Shown piece after piece: positions 52,792 through 60,448 of a stretch of DNA of 64,000 nt. The position numbers and the translations under genes were made by a program. Below the pieces are notes generated by a model. It did not search any database. It was given only the letters and a program-made list of their open reading frames with translations, and was not told where the DNA came from. Origin of the DNA: Saccharothrix luteola (lineage in GTDB: Bacteria; Actinomycetota; Actinomycetes; Mycobacteriales; Pseudonocardiaceae); NCBI RefSeq assembly GCF_020859565.1, contig NZ_JAJHUO010000039.1, positions 33,940-97,939 of the forward strand, written 5' to 3'. Every line of letters begins with the position of its first letter. Within the stretch, counting starts at the first letter, position 1.

Positions 52792-54327
52792 TTAGGATTG
52801 GAGTGGTGGGGCGGGAAAACCACCTTCGACGTCTTCGATCGACTTGGCCACGCGGAGGCAGAGGGTGTCCGCGCCGATCGGGCCGATGATCTGGAGTCCG
52901 ACGGGCAGCCCGTCGACGATGCCGGCGGGCACCTGGGTTGCCGGATGGCCAGTCAGGTTGGCCGAGCACGTATTCACGATCATGTCCAGCGCGGAGCCGA
53001 TCCAGTTGGCACGGGAGATGTTCGGGCCGGGCAACGGTTTCGGCAGGTACGGCGCGGTTGGGGTGACCAGTACGTCGACCTCGCCCAGGGCCTTGTCGTA
53101 GGCGTCGGCAAGCAGTCCTGTCAGGCGGATCGCGGCGGCGAGGTACCACCCGGTGGGCCGGTGTCCGGCGTGGGCGCCGGCCGCGGCCGACAACGCGACG
53201 GTGGCGGCGAGGTTCTGTGGGTTCGCGAGCCGTGCGGCGGCGAAATGTTCGACGAGTTCGGGGTCGGCGTGCAACGCGGTCTGAACTGCTCCACCGTTGC
53301 CGGCCAGCAAGTCTGGCGCGCCTGCCTTCAGCGTGAGCATCATGGCCAAGTCGGAGCCGCGGGTATGTTCCGGGACGCTGACCTCGGTCACTGTCGCGCC
53401 CGCTTCAGTCAGCCTGGCTATGTTGGCTCGGACGGTCTCGTCGACGGCCGGCTCGGAAAGGCCGGGGATCGAGAACGCTTCGCGAAGCATTCCGATCCGC
53501 AGGCCGCGGATGCCACCCTCCAGCGAGCCGCTCCAGTCCACAGGGGAGTCAGTGAAGCCCTGCCGCAGGTCACGTCCGTCGCGTTTGGCCAGTACCGCCA
53601 TCGCTCTGGTCACGGTGTAGACGTCGCGGGCGAGTACGCCGAGGGTGTCTTGGGCGACGGTGAAGGGCATCGCTCCGGTGTAGGGAACCACGCCTCTGGT
53701 TGGTTTGTGTGCTACCAGACCGGTTCCGGAGCCGGGAAGGCGTACGCTGCCCGCCTGGTCGGCACCAAGCGCGAAGTCGACGAGGCCGGCGGAGACCAGT
53801 GCAGCGCATCCCGACGACGAGCCGAACGTGGCATGCGTATTCCGCCAGGGATTCCGGACAGGGCCGAGCGCGCTGGTATGGCTCGAGGCCGACAGGCCTA
53901 GGTCTTCGGCATTTGCGTTTCCCCGTAGCTGCGCTCCGGCCTCCAGCAGCAGCCGCACTGCGGTGGCGTCCTCGGTGGGCTGGTAGCCCTCGATCAGTCG
54001 GGATCCCGCGGACATCGGCCAACCGGCCACGGCGATATTGGATTTCACCACCCAGGTGAGGTCGGCCAGGCAGCCGTCGGGGGTTCCCTCCACTGAACCG
54101 GTTACGTACCAGGCGTTGAACGGGTTGCGATCGGCGGACGGCCGCTGCCATGCCCGGTCCGGCCGGTTCCGTTTGGTCTCTCGGTGCCAGAGTTCGACGG
54201 CGTCATGTGCGGCGGCAAACGCCTCCGCGAGCTCGGCATATAATGCCGCCTCGCTGGCTGGCAGCGATAAGCCGTCCCGTTTGCCGTGCGCAATGACGTC
54301 GGCCGGGGTGGGCGGAGTCCACGACAC
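52792..54327 (-). CDS. amidase-signature hydrolase
   Basis: 511 residues. The Ser-cisSer-Lys triad is readable: Lys in LTWVVKSNIAVAG, the Gly/Ser-rich loop FGSSSGCAALVSAG, and nucleophile region GADQAGSVRLPGSG. C-terminal part (VDVLVTPTAPYLPKPLPGP, GHPATQVPAGIVDGLPVGLQ) is typical of GatA-like amidases. First gene of the three-gene operon, 10 bp before the dioxygenase gene. Could remove the formyl group of N-formylkynurenine or hydrolyse another amide; most kynurenine formamidases belong to other families, so this is open. Confidence 0.85.
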   Translation of the reverse strand: MSWTPPTPADVIAHGKRDGLSLPASEAALYAELAEAFAAAHDAVELWHRETKRNRPDRAWQRPSADRNPFNAWYVTGSVEGTPDGCLADLTWVVKSNIAVAGWPMSAGSRLIEGYQPTEDATAVRLLLEAGAQLRGNANAEDLGLSASSHTSALGPVRNPWRNTHATFGSSSGCAALVSAGLVDFALGADQAGSVRLPGSGTGLVAHKPTRGVVPYTGAMPFTVAQDTLGVLARDVYTVTRAMAVLAKRDGRDLRQGFTDSPVDWSGSLEGGIRGLRIGMLREAFSIPGLSEPAVDETVRANIARLTEAGATVTEVSVPEHTRGSDLAMMLTLKAGAPDLLAGNGGAVQTALHADPELVEHFAAARLANPQNLAATVALSAAAGAHAGHRPTGWYLAAAIRLTGLLADAYDKALGEVDVLVTPTAPYLPKPLPGPNISRANWIGSALDMIVNTCSANLTGHPATQVPAGIVDGLPVGLQIIGPIGADTLCLRVAKSIEDVEGGFPAPPLQS

Positions 54328-54594
54328 ATAAGCTCCTAGTTTGATGACGACGTCGCCAACCTGTGACCGACTGCAGGCCCGCGCGGGCCGTAACCAGTTG
54401 CGACACGATCCAGGCCGGGTATCCCATTGTCGGAATTCGCCGCCCCGGTCAAGCCTTGACCACCTACTGCGAGACGCTCCTGGAGTGGACTGACCTTCGA
54501 CAGAACCAGCGAGTCGGCCGGCGACCCCGGCGGCGAGTACCTCTGACCGATGCGCGCCTGTTCGATCCTTGGCTGCAGTCGCAGGCAGCGGCGC

Positions 54595-55440
54595 TCAGGC
54601 TTCCAGGCCGACCTCGTAGGGAAAGAAGACGGACAGGCCGACGGGCTCCTCTGTGAAAATAACCCTCTTGCCGAGCGCGGAGACAAACCCGAGCTCAAAC
54701 ATCGTGCCCTTTCCGACAATGCCGCCGGGGTTGCACACAATAATTGCATCGGATTGGCCGAACTGGGCCATATGGTGGTACTTGTGCCGCCACGTGTCGC
54801 GTTCATTCTTGAGGAGATCCTGGTAGTCGAAGAGGATGAAGTCGGTGCCTTCGGTCTCCGGTTTGATTTTCGTGGTCAAAGGGCTCAGTACGGCGGCACC
54901 CTTTTCGCGCAGTCGGGCGATGACGTCCTCGATGTACCGGAGGGAGTTTTGGAAGCTGCCGCATACGGCAACTTTCCGGAACTCCCGACGAATGACGCCC
55001 TCAAGGATGCGGGTAGAACCGTCTGTGGACCGTCCGGCCTCGGCGTAGAATTGCTCCAGTTCGGGTCCTACGATGTTGAAGTACAGGCCGGTGTCGACAT
55101 AGAAACTGTTGACCAAACTGGCCGCATCCGCTTGTGAGAGCCGTTGAAAGACCCCGGTCGCGTACACTCGGATGCTCTTGTGGTCGACAAATTCCGCGAA
55201 ACTGCTTACCCTGTCGAAGGACTCGCAAGTCAAGTCTGCCAACGCTCCGGATGGGAGACTCCCCTCAAATGTCTGCGGCTGTCTTTCGAATAATGTCAAC
55301 ACGCCGCTCCGGGCGTGGTAGAGGCTCACGCAATCTGATTCGAAGTGGACCAGGGCCCTGCTGTCTGTTGTCAATGTGCCGTCCCCTTGCACTCTCAAAA
55401 CGCTTTGCGTCGAACGACCGTCAATCGCCCCGCGCACCAT
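54595..55440 (-). CDS. Ppx/GppA-like domain fused to deoxyribosyltransferase-like domain
   Basis: 281 residues from the ATG at 55440. Residues ~20-130 weakly resemble the exopolyphosphatase/GppA actin-like fold (TDSRALVHFESDCVSLYH, KSIRVYATGVFQRLSQADAA, VDTGLYFNIVGPELEQFY). Residues ~150-281 are deoxyribosyltransferase-like: FRKVAVCGSFQNSLRYIEDV, GAAVLSPLTTKI, SDAIIVCNPGGIVGKGTMFE and LGKRVIFTEE. I do not know this fusion from named families. It follows the glycosylase gene by 20 bp in the same direction. Confidence 0.65.
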   Translation of the reverse strand: MVRGAIDGRSTQSVLRVQGDGTLTTDSRALVHFESDCVSLYHARSGVLTLFERQPQTFEGSLPSGALADLTCESFDRVSSFAEFVDHKSIRVYATGVFQRLSQADAASLVNSFYVDTGLYFNIVGPELEQFYAEAGRSTDGSTRILEGVIRREFRKVAVCGSFQNSLRYIEDVIARLREKGAAVLSPLTTKIKPETEGTDFILFDYQDLLKNERDTWRHKYHHMAQFGQSDAIIVCNPGGIVGKGTMFELGFVSALGKRVIFTEEPVGLSVFFPYEVGLEA

Positions 55441-55460
55441 GGAGGTCGTCCACGCGGCAG

Positions 55461-56177
55461 CTAGTACCTTCCGTCGCGTAGGGCGCCGACGTACTTCTCG
55501 ATGAACTCGTCCTTTCTTCCCGAATTGTATTGGGTAATAAAGCGCGGATGCTCCAAGGGGACGATCTTTTCGAAGAAGTGCTCCTCCGTGTTGACTTGTG
55601 ACAGAAACTTGAAGTTTTCGCCGCTCCCGATGCAATAGCACACCGATGTGTCGGTTCCAAATTCCAGCTGTCGTTTCAAGGTTTTTACGATGAACGGGCG
55701 GAGGCTCTCCGTCAACTTCTTGGTTTCGTAGTAGTTGGCGTTGACCTCGCGTCCTTCGGCGTTCGTCCTCGACACGCCAAGGGGGCATACGAAACTCATG
55801 ACGAAGTCGGTATAGAACCTGTCGCGTCCACCGTAGCGACTGATGACGTCGTCTAGAAACCCGGTCGAGACCCTGCTTATCCCGTAGCCCTCGATTTTGA
55901 TACCGCTTTGACTCTTGAGAAGCTCGGCATCCGCAAAAGGAACGCCCGTCACGGCCGTGCCACGTCGAGCGGGCGAACTCCCCAGAACCAGACGGCGCGG
56001 CTGATGGTCGTCGTAGAACCTCCGATAGAAGGAAGTTGTCACCTCTCGAACATGCCCCTTCAGCGGTCCGCTGAACGGATTGATGACGTTGAACCCAGCG
56101 GGGACCTCGACGGCTGTCGTGGCAAGCTCCTCGTTGAACTGTAGTACCCGATCGGCGACAGTCGCCCGACCGCTCAT
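55461..56177 (-). CDS. SMUG2-like uracil-DNA glycosylase (DUF4918-like)
   Basis: 238 residues from the ATG at 56177. Family motifs in order: FNVINPFSGP, LVLGSSPARRGTAVTGVPFA (active-site loop, LG-x-x-P-x-x-x-G-x-x-x-TG-x-PF), FVMSFVCPLGVS, CYCIGSGENFKFL, and C-terminal IVPLEHPRFITQY (His-Pro-Arg loop entering the minor groove). Usual family proteins remove uracil or related bases from DNA. Its neighbours, a deaminase-like/methyltransferase fusion and a deoxyribosyltransferase-like fusion, are also base- or nucleoside-related, so a shared substrate is plausible. Confidence 0.75.
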   Translation of the reverse strand: MSGRATVADRVLQFNEELATTAVEVPAGFNVINPFSGPLKGHVREVTTSFYRRFYDDHQPRRLVLGSSPARRGTAVTGVPFADAELLKSQSGIKIEGYGISRVSTGFLDDVISRYGGRDRFYTDFVMSFVCPLGVSRTNAEGREVNANYYETKKLTESLRPFIVKTLKRQLEFGTDTSVCYCIGSGENFKFLSQVNTEEHFFEKIVPLEHPRFITQYNSGRKDEFIEKYVGALRDGRY

Positions 56178-56312
56178 CGCATGAGTCCTTCCGTTGATGC
56201 CGAGTGGAATTGCCCTCAACAAGCCCGATCGCACCTGGCTGTAGTGCGACTCGGCCTTCCGTAGAAGTCGTGGACGTCCTTCACGTGACCGCCTGACGGA
56301 GCACGATCGCCG

Positions 56313-57563
56313 TCACGTGGCGACCCCTGACAGGTATATCTCGGTTTCTGTCGCGGTCATTCGGATGTCTTCGAACCCAACATTGCCCAACTCCGCGCGA
56401 ATCGACCGCGCAGAATTCAGCCCGCGATATAGGTCCACGAAATCAGTGTCCGGGAGGATAAGGCCCGGAACTACGCTGTTCTCCCGCTCGGTGGACAGGA
56501 AGCCATTGGCCACGGAGACGATTATTGCCGCACCGGGTTTAAGGATCCTGTGTGCCTCCGACGCCGCTCTAGCCGGGTCGAAGAACGACGAGTTGTAGGT
56601 TCTCAAGGAGACATACAGATCGTAGTGGTCTTCCGGGAGGGCGGACAGGTCGTCGGCACTGGAGACGATTACCCTTGACAATGGAACTCGCTGTTGGGCA
56701 CTATGCAGTCCGCTTTGCGCGATGTCGACGAAGGTGATCTGTGGGCAATCCGAGAACAACGTTTCTGCTTCGTGCCCCCCTCCGACGCCGACGTTGAGGA
56801 TATTGGCCGTAGGCAGAGGCATTGTGGCTGAACTCTTATAGACCGATTTAAACTCCTCGGCCCAATTCGGGTTGACAGACCGGGCGTCGTTTGTATAGTC
56901 GTAAGAGCCGTACTTCGCGTCAAATGCTTCAGACAGCGCATCGTATACGGCTCGATCAGCCACCTCGTGCTCGACCCTGTACCTCTTGCAGATAAGAGAA
57001 GCCAGTGCAAACCTCTGCCTATGCGTATTGACTTCGCTCCTGCTCAGAGTGAACCCTTTGGAGCCCAAGCTGGAGTACACCGCCTCACCAATGCGGTGCT
57101 TGAAGTAGTAGGGGTTGCACACGATACTTTGCTCGCTCACTGCGTAGAGCCGGCGGTTCTGTTTGAGGATTTCACGCTGCAAATCGTCAGGGAAGCGGTA
57201 CACCTCCCGTGAGGTAGTGGCGGGGTCGTCATCGAGGTAAGTGGTCAGCGCTGGATCCGGTAGGCCGATATAGATTTTGTCGACGCGCACCTCCTTCAAT
57301 AATTCTGCGAGGTCAAAGGAGTGGTCTCCTGACAGCGTGTTGATTGTCAGGTATAAGGTGTGCGCCCTGGATTCGCCAAGTTCTTGTAGCTTGCGTCGCA
57401 AGATGTGATACCAGGATGCGCCGCGTTCTTCGCCCTCGAATGCGGGGCAGATCAACCGGTCGTCTTCAGACACCAGGGCAACGCCGACCTTCCGGCCTGG
57501 TTGTGGAGCCCTCTCCGCGAGACCAATGGCGTAATTCATCCAGTAAGCGCTGTTGGGATTCAT
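56313..57563 (-). CDS. deaminase-like domain fused to SAM methyltransferase
   Basis: 416 residues from the ATG at 57563. Residues ~1-115 follow the RibD/cytidine-deaminase layout (YWMNYAIGLAERAPQPGRKV, HTLYLTINTLSG, KIYIGLPDPALTTY), but the zinc motifs H-x-E and P-C-x-x-C are replaced (GASWYHIL, TINTLSGDHS), so catalysis is doubtful. Residues ~245-416 are a class I methyltransferase: NILNVGVGGGHEAETLF (motif I), VIVSSADDLSALPEDHYDLY, HRILKPGAAIIVSVANG. First gene of the lower-GC trio; base composition here (runs such as AATAATTG) differs from the flanks, suggesting transfer. Confidence 0.65.
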   Translation of the reverse strand: MNPNSAYWMNYAIGLAERAPQPGRKVGVALVSEDDRLICPAFEGEERGASWYHILRRKLQELGESRAHTLYLTINTLSGDHSFDLAELLKEVRVDKIYIGLPDPALTTYLDDDPATTSREVYRFPDDLQREILKQNRRLYAVSEQSIVCNPYYFKHRIGEAVYSSLGSKGFTLSRSEVNTHRQRFALASLICKRYRVEHEVADRAVYDALSEAFDAKYGSYDYTNDARSVNPNWAEEFKSVYKSSATMPLPTANILNVGVGGGHEAETLFSDCPQITFVDIAQSGLHSAQQRVPLSRVIVSSADDLSALPEDHYDLYVSLRTYNSSFFDPARAASEAHRILKPGAAIIVSVANGFLSTERENSVVPGLILPDTDFVDLYRGLNSARSIRAELGNVGFEDIRMTATETEIYLSGVAT

Positions 57564-57693
57564 CTGGGTCTCGACCCCCCGCGTCGGTGGTGTGCAGGTA
57601 TTGCGCAGCGCAATGAATAGTTGAGGACCCTGGCAGTGCGGCGTAATGGCCGGGGCTTGCACGGCTCGACCGTGTAGCGGGCGGACGGAAACG

Positions 57694-58536
57694 TCAAGGT
57701 GTGTGGTCTTGGCGTGAAGTCAGGAGTGTGCGTGGCGCGGTATGCCTAAACGTGAGTGTCCCTCCGGGGTTGATTTGGATTACCACATGGCGATCGTCGT
57801 CCGGGCCACCCTGTCTTGTTACTCCGCCCGAACGGAGTAGATGGCAGGGGACGGCGGCAGTGCGCGACCGATCCTGCTTACCTGGCGGCGACGAGCGTGG
57901 GTCGCTGCCCTCGGTTCCCTCGCGGGGCGGTCGGCGCGCACCGAGCCGGACGACGATCCTGCCGTCCTCCACCAGCTGCTCCCACGATGCCCGCGGCAGA
58001 TCCCACGCGGCGACGGTGACGATGATCCGGTCGAACGGCGCGTGCCGGGGCACTCCGTGCTCGGCGTCCGCTTCCACCGCGTTCACGGCGTGATACCCGG
58101 CCGCGGTCAGGCAGGCGCGTGCTCGGGTCATCACCTCGGGGTCGATGTCGACCGTGATGACCTGGCCGGTCGGACCGACCAGCTCGGCGATCAGCGCCGC
58201 GTTGTAGCCGCCGGAGCCGATTTCCAACACCCGCATGCCCGGCTGGATGTCGGCCGGCTCCAGCATCATCGCCCGGATGTGCGGGGCCGACCCCGTACTG
58301 ACGGCTTCGCCCTCGTCGTTCCACTTGGTCAGCAGCGTGCCCTGGACCGCATACGCCTTGTCCAGCGGCTCGCCGGGGCCGAACAGGTGCCGTGGCACCC
58401 TCGACAGAGCGGCGATCACGGCGTCGCTGCGCGCCGCACCCATGTCGTGCAACTGGTCGACCATCGCCCGACGCAGCGCCTCAGGGCTGGAGCCCGCAGC
58501 TTCCGCACCAGCATCAATGTCACTTGCGGTGTGCAC
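57694..58536 (-). CDS. PCMT-like methyltransferase with aberrant C-terminus
   Basis: 280 residues. The first ~200 match protein-L-isoaspartate methyltransferase-like enzymes of actinobacteria, including those next to RiPP genes: ALSRVPRHLFGPGEPLDKAY, SAPHIRAMMLEPADIQPGMR, VLEIGSGGYNAALIAELVGP. After EDGRIVVRLGARRPPREG the sequence becomes low-complexity and lacks the usual C-terminal domain, so the gene is probably frameshifted or truncated. Motif I lacks the usual GTGY (GSGGYN). No precursor peptide was recognised nearby. Confidence 0.6.
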   Translation of the reverse strand: MHTASDIDAGAEAAGSSPEALRRAMVDQLHDMGAARSDAVIAALSRVPRHLFGPGEPLDKAYAVQGTLLTKWNDEGEAVSTGSAPHIRAMMLEPADIQPGMRVLEIGSGGYNAALIAELVGPTGQVITVDIDPEVMTRARACLTAAGYHAVNAVEADAEHGVPRHAPFDRIIVTVAAWDLPRASWEQLVEDGRIVVRLGARRPPREGTEGSDPRSSPPGKQDRSRTAAVPCHLLRSGGVTRQGGPDDDRHVVIQINPGGTLTFRHTAPRTLLTSRQDHTP

Positions 58537-59008
58537 CGGTCACCTTTCCAAACGTTCGCTGCCGCCCGTATAGATCGCACGGGTGCCGACTTTTCATCAC
58601 ACTTGGCAGATCACGTCGTCCGGCTGTACTCGCAACGGCCTTTCGCAACGACTATCGGCACCGCCGGTCCGGGAGCCGTCCGGAGGCTCGTCCGAGTCCG
58701 AGGGGCCTGGTAGAGCCGGCCCCGCGCGTCGAGGTCAGATGCGTTTGCGGGGCCAGCCATGAAGGCTGTGTCCTGTTCGTCCCGACGTAGGAGGGAGCGG
58801 TCCGGGTCGGGAGCGGTGTCGATCACGAAGTCCTCGCTTGTGCCTACAAATATGAGCGTCGCTCATTGTTGGCGGTCGGATTCCGGTAGACCGTATCGCC
58901 GTGATCACTGACCGCAATCATGCGGTGGTGCTTCCCATGACTGTCTTACGAGGGCCTTGACCGGTGGCACTTGTGTCTTTCGCGACCGGCGTGGGCCTGT
59001 GGTCCGGG
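58537..59008. other. intergenic region with an isolated palindromic operator
   Basis: About 470 bp. A minus-strand frame at 58611-58826 (71 codons) has no recognisable features. The notable content is the palindrome at 58852-58866. Confidence 0.4.
58852..58866. promoter_or_regulatory. TetR-type palindrome
   Basis: ATGAGCG-T-CGCTCAT, a perfect 7-bp inverted repeat with one central base, preceded by AAT and followed by TG. The form is usual for TetR-family operators. No TetR gene lies in the window next to it, so the regulator may be elsewhere or lost. Confidence 0.5.
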
Positions 59009-59042
59009 AGGTGGGGGAACGCCGCGGAGCGTTCCCCCACCT
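59009..59042 (-). terminator. terminator of the 60.3-59.0 kb operon
   Basis: A perfect 14-bp inverted repeat (59009-59022 with 59029-59042, 6-nt loop) begins immediately after the TAG of the last minus-strand gene. Confidence 0.75.
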
Positions 59043-59393
59043 CTAGCAGCCCGCCGACGGTGCGCCCGTGGTCTGGTCAGCGGGGGTGGCGTGTCGAGCC
59101 GCGCCGGTCGGGGGCGCGGCGGGCTCGTCGGCGATCAGGTGCCGGTGGGCGGTGGCCCAGACCCGGCAACTCGGGGTGCGACCGCGTCGCCACCAGGGGC
59201 GGCAGGGGCAGCGGCCCTGGGAGTCGGGCCGGTGTTGCTCGATTAGGTCACGCACGGTGGCCGTCAACTTCAGGAGTTCGCTGGCCAGGATCGACGCTCG
59301 GGTGTGGTCGTCGCCGAGGGCCAGCAGGCGTTCGAGGTAGTCCAGGTGGTCGGTGATGCCGCCGTGCAGGCTGGCGGCCAGGACTTCATCCAT
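59043..59393 (-). CDS. small Cys/Trp-rich protein of unknown function
   Basis: 116 residues. Helical N-terminus (DHLDYLERLLALGDDHTRAS, ELLKLTATVRDLIEQHRPD) then a Cys/Trp cluster GRCPCRPWWRRGRTPSCRVW and AHRHLIADEP. Small proteins with this C-x-C...C/W pattern are common in actinomycete accessory operons and may bind zinc. It overlaps the preceding gene by 8 bp and ends at a terminator. Confidence 0.6.
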   Translation of the reverse strand: MDEVLAASLHGGITDHLDYLERLLALGDDHTRASILASELLKLTATVRDLIEQHRPDSQGRCPCRPWWRRGRTPSCRVWATAHRHLIADEPAAPPTGAARHATPADQTTGAPSAGC

Positions 59394-59694
59394 CTGTGGC
59401 TCCCGGCATGTCCAAGGTCTGCTGGTCGAAGGAGGCTGGAGCGGGTGGCCACAGGACCGGGTGCAGGTCCAGCGGCACGAGGTAGCCGACGGGGATGCCC
59501 AGAGCCGCCAGGTCGCGGGCCGCTCTGTCGAACGGGCCGCAGGGCCACGGCTGGTCCCGACATACCGCGCAGCGTGCGTGCTGCTCGGGTGGCGGCAGGT
59601 GCGCGGCGACGGCGTCGATGGCGTCGCTGGCCCGGCCCAGCGGGCTGTCGGCGGCCACCGCCAGTGCCACGCTCGCGCGCCACTGCTCGGCCAT
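59386..59694 (-). CDS. small protein of unknown function
   Basis: 102 residues from the ATG at 59694; the longer upstream frame is antisense to the next gene. Helical start (QWRASVALAVAADSPLGRAS), then HARCAVCRDQPWPCGPFDRA with three cysteines and GYLVPLDLHPVLWPP near the end. A zinc-ribbon-like C-x-x-C is possible. Middle gene of a compact minus-strand operon. Confidence 0.55.
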   Translation of the reverse strand: MAEQWRASVALAVAADSPLGRASDAIDAVAAHLPPPEQHARCAVCRDQPWPCGPFDRAARDLAALGIPVGYLVPLDLHPVLWPPAPASFDQQTLDMPGATDG

Positions 59695-59699
59695 GACGG

Positions 59700-60251
59700 C
59701 TACAGGTCCACGATCCCCGGTGCGGTCGTTGGCAGTCGTCGGCGTCCGCTGCGCAGGTCGACCAGCAGGTCGTCGTAGGCGTTGGACAGGGCCGCGACGT
59801 CGTCCATCGCGGCTTGCGTGTCGTGCCTGACCGGTGGACGGCGGGCGGCGGGCGCGGCCCGGCGCAACTGCTGCCAGTGCGCCCAGGTCACGGCCATGCG
59901 GTCCACGAGCCGGCCGAGGGTCTCGGTGTGCAGTAGCGCCGCCTGTGACGGTTCGGGCACCGTCTCGGCGGCCCAGCGGTCGATCTGCTCGATCAGCGTC
60001 ACGCGGGCCCGGGCGCAGTCCATCAAGGCCCGAGCGCAGGCCGCGAGCACGGCGTCGTTGGCCTGTGCCTCCTGGGCCGTCTGGAGCGCTTCGGCGCGTT
60101 CCTGGTGGCGGCGGGCCAGGATCGCGACCACCACCAGCATCGGGTGGTCGTCGGTCGGGTGTTCGGCGCCGAAGGCCCGCGTGATGTCGCGCCCGGCGGG
60201 CAGCAGCAGTGTCTCGTTCGGGTGCAGTGTCGCGGTGACCACGGCGTCCAC
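59700..60251 (-). CDS. helical protein (DUF4254-like)
   Basis: 183 residues. Almost entirely helical: MLVVVAILARRHQERAEALQ, ARALMDCARARVTLIEQIDR, LLHTETLGRLVDRMAVTWAH. The IEQIDRWAAE and late AYDDLLVDLRSGRR parts recall DUF4254-type proteins, assignment tentative. It precedes two small Cys-rich proteins and may form an operon with the 25-residue ORF upstream. Confidence 0.55.
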   Translation of the reverse strand: MDAVVTATLHPNETLLLPAGRDITRAFGAEHPTDDHPMLVVVAILARRHQERAEALQTAQEAQANDAVLAACARALMDCARARVTLIEQIDRWAAETVPEPSQAALLHTETLGRLVDRMAVTWAHWQQLRRAAPAARRPPVRHDTQAAMDDVAALSNAYDDLLVDLRSGRRRLPTTAPGIVDL

Positions 60252-60265
60252 CTCCGGGTGAAGGA

Positions 60266-60343
60266 TCAGAGCAGGTCAAGCGGTACGTCCCCGACGGTGC
60301 CGCAGTTCTGCGGGCCGCCGGAAGACGGCGAGGTGTCGTGCAT
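60266..60343 (-). CDS. 25-residue leader or small peptide
   Basis: ATG 60343 to TGA 60266, giving MHDTSPSSGGPQNCGTVGDV then PLDLL. It starts next to the CTGATCA repeat array and ends 14 bp before the DUF4254-like gene, so it is the first reading frame of that transcript. It may be a real peptide, a translational leader or chance. Confidence 0.35.
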   Translation of the reverse strand: MHDTSPSSGGPQNCGTVGDVPLDLL

Positions 60344-60345
60344 CG

Positions 60346-60388
60346 CTGATCGCTCCTGATCACTGCGGCTGATCAGCTTGGCTGATCA
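60346..60388. promoter_or_regulatory. CTGATCA repeats with exact 13-bp period
   Basis: CTGATCA at 60356-60362, 60369-60375 and 60382-60388, plus a partial copy CTGATCG at 60346-60352. Each is itself a near palindrome (TGATCA). The array separates the minus-strand operon from the XRE-TPR regulator gene and is the obvious binding site for that regulator. Confidence 0.65.
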
Positions 60389-60448
60389 CAGCGATACAGG
60401 AGCTGCGGATGCCCGCTACCGTGGCGATGGACGAGTTGTGGAGGGCCC

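Noticed and set aside
58611..58826. 71-codon minus-strand ORF as a RiPP precursor for the PCMT-like enzyme
   Set aside because: No leader-like helix or Cys/Ser/Thr-rich core; its C-terminus does not resemble FxLD-type precursors.
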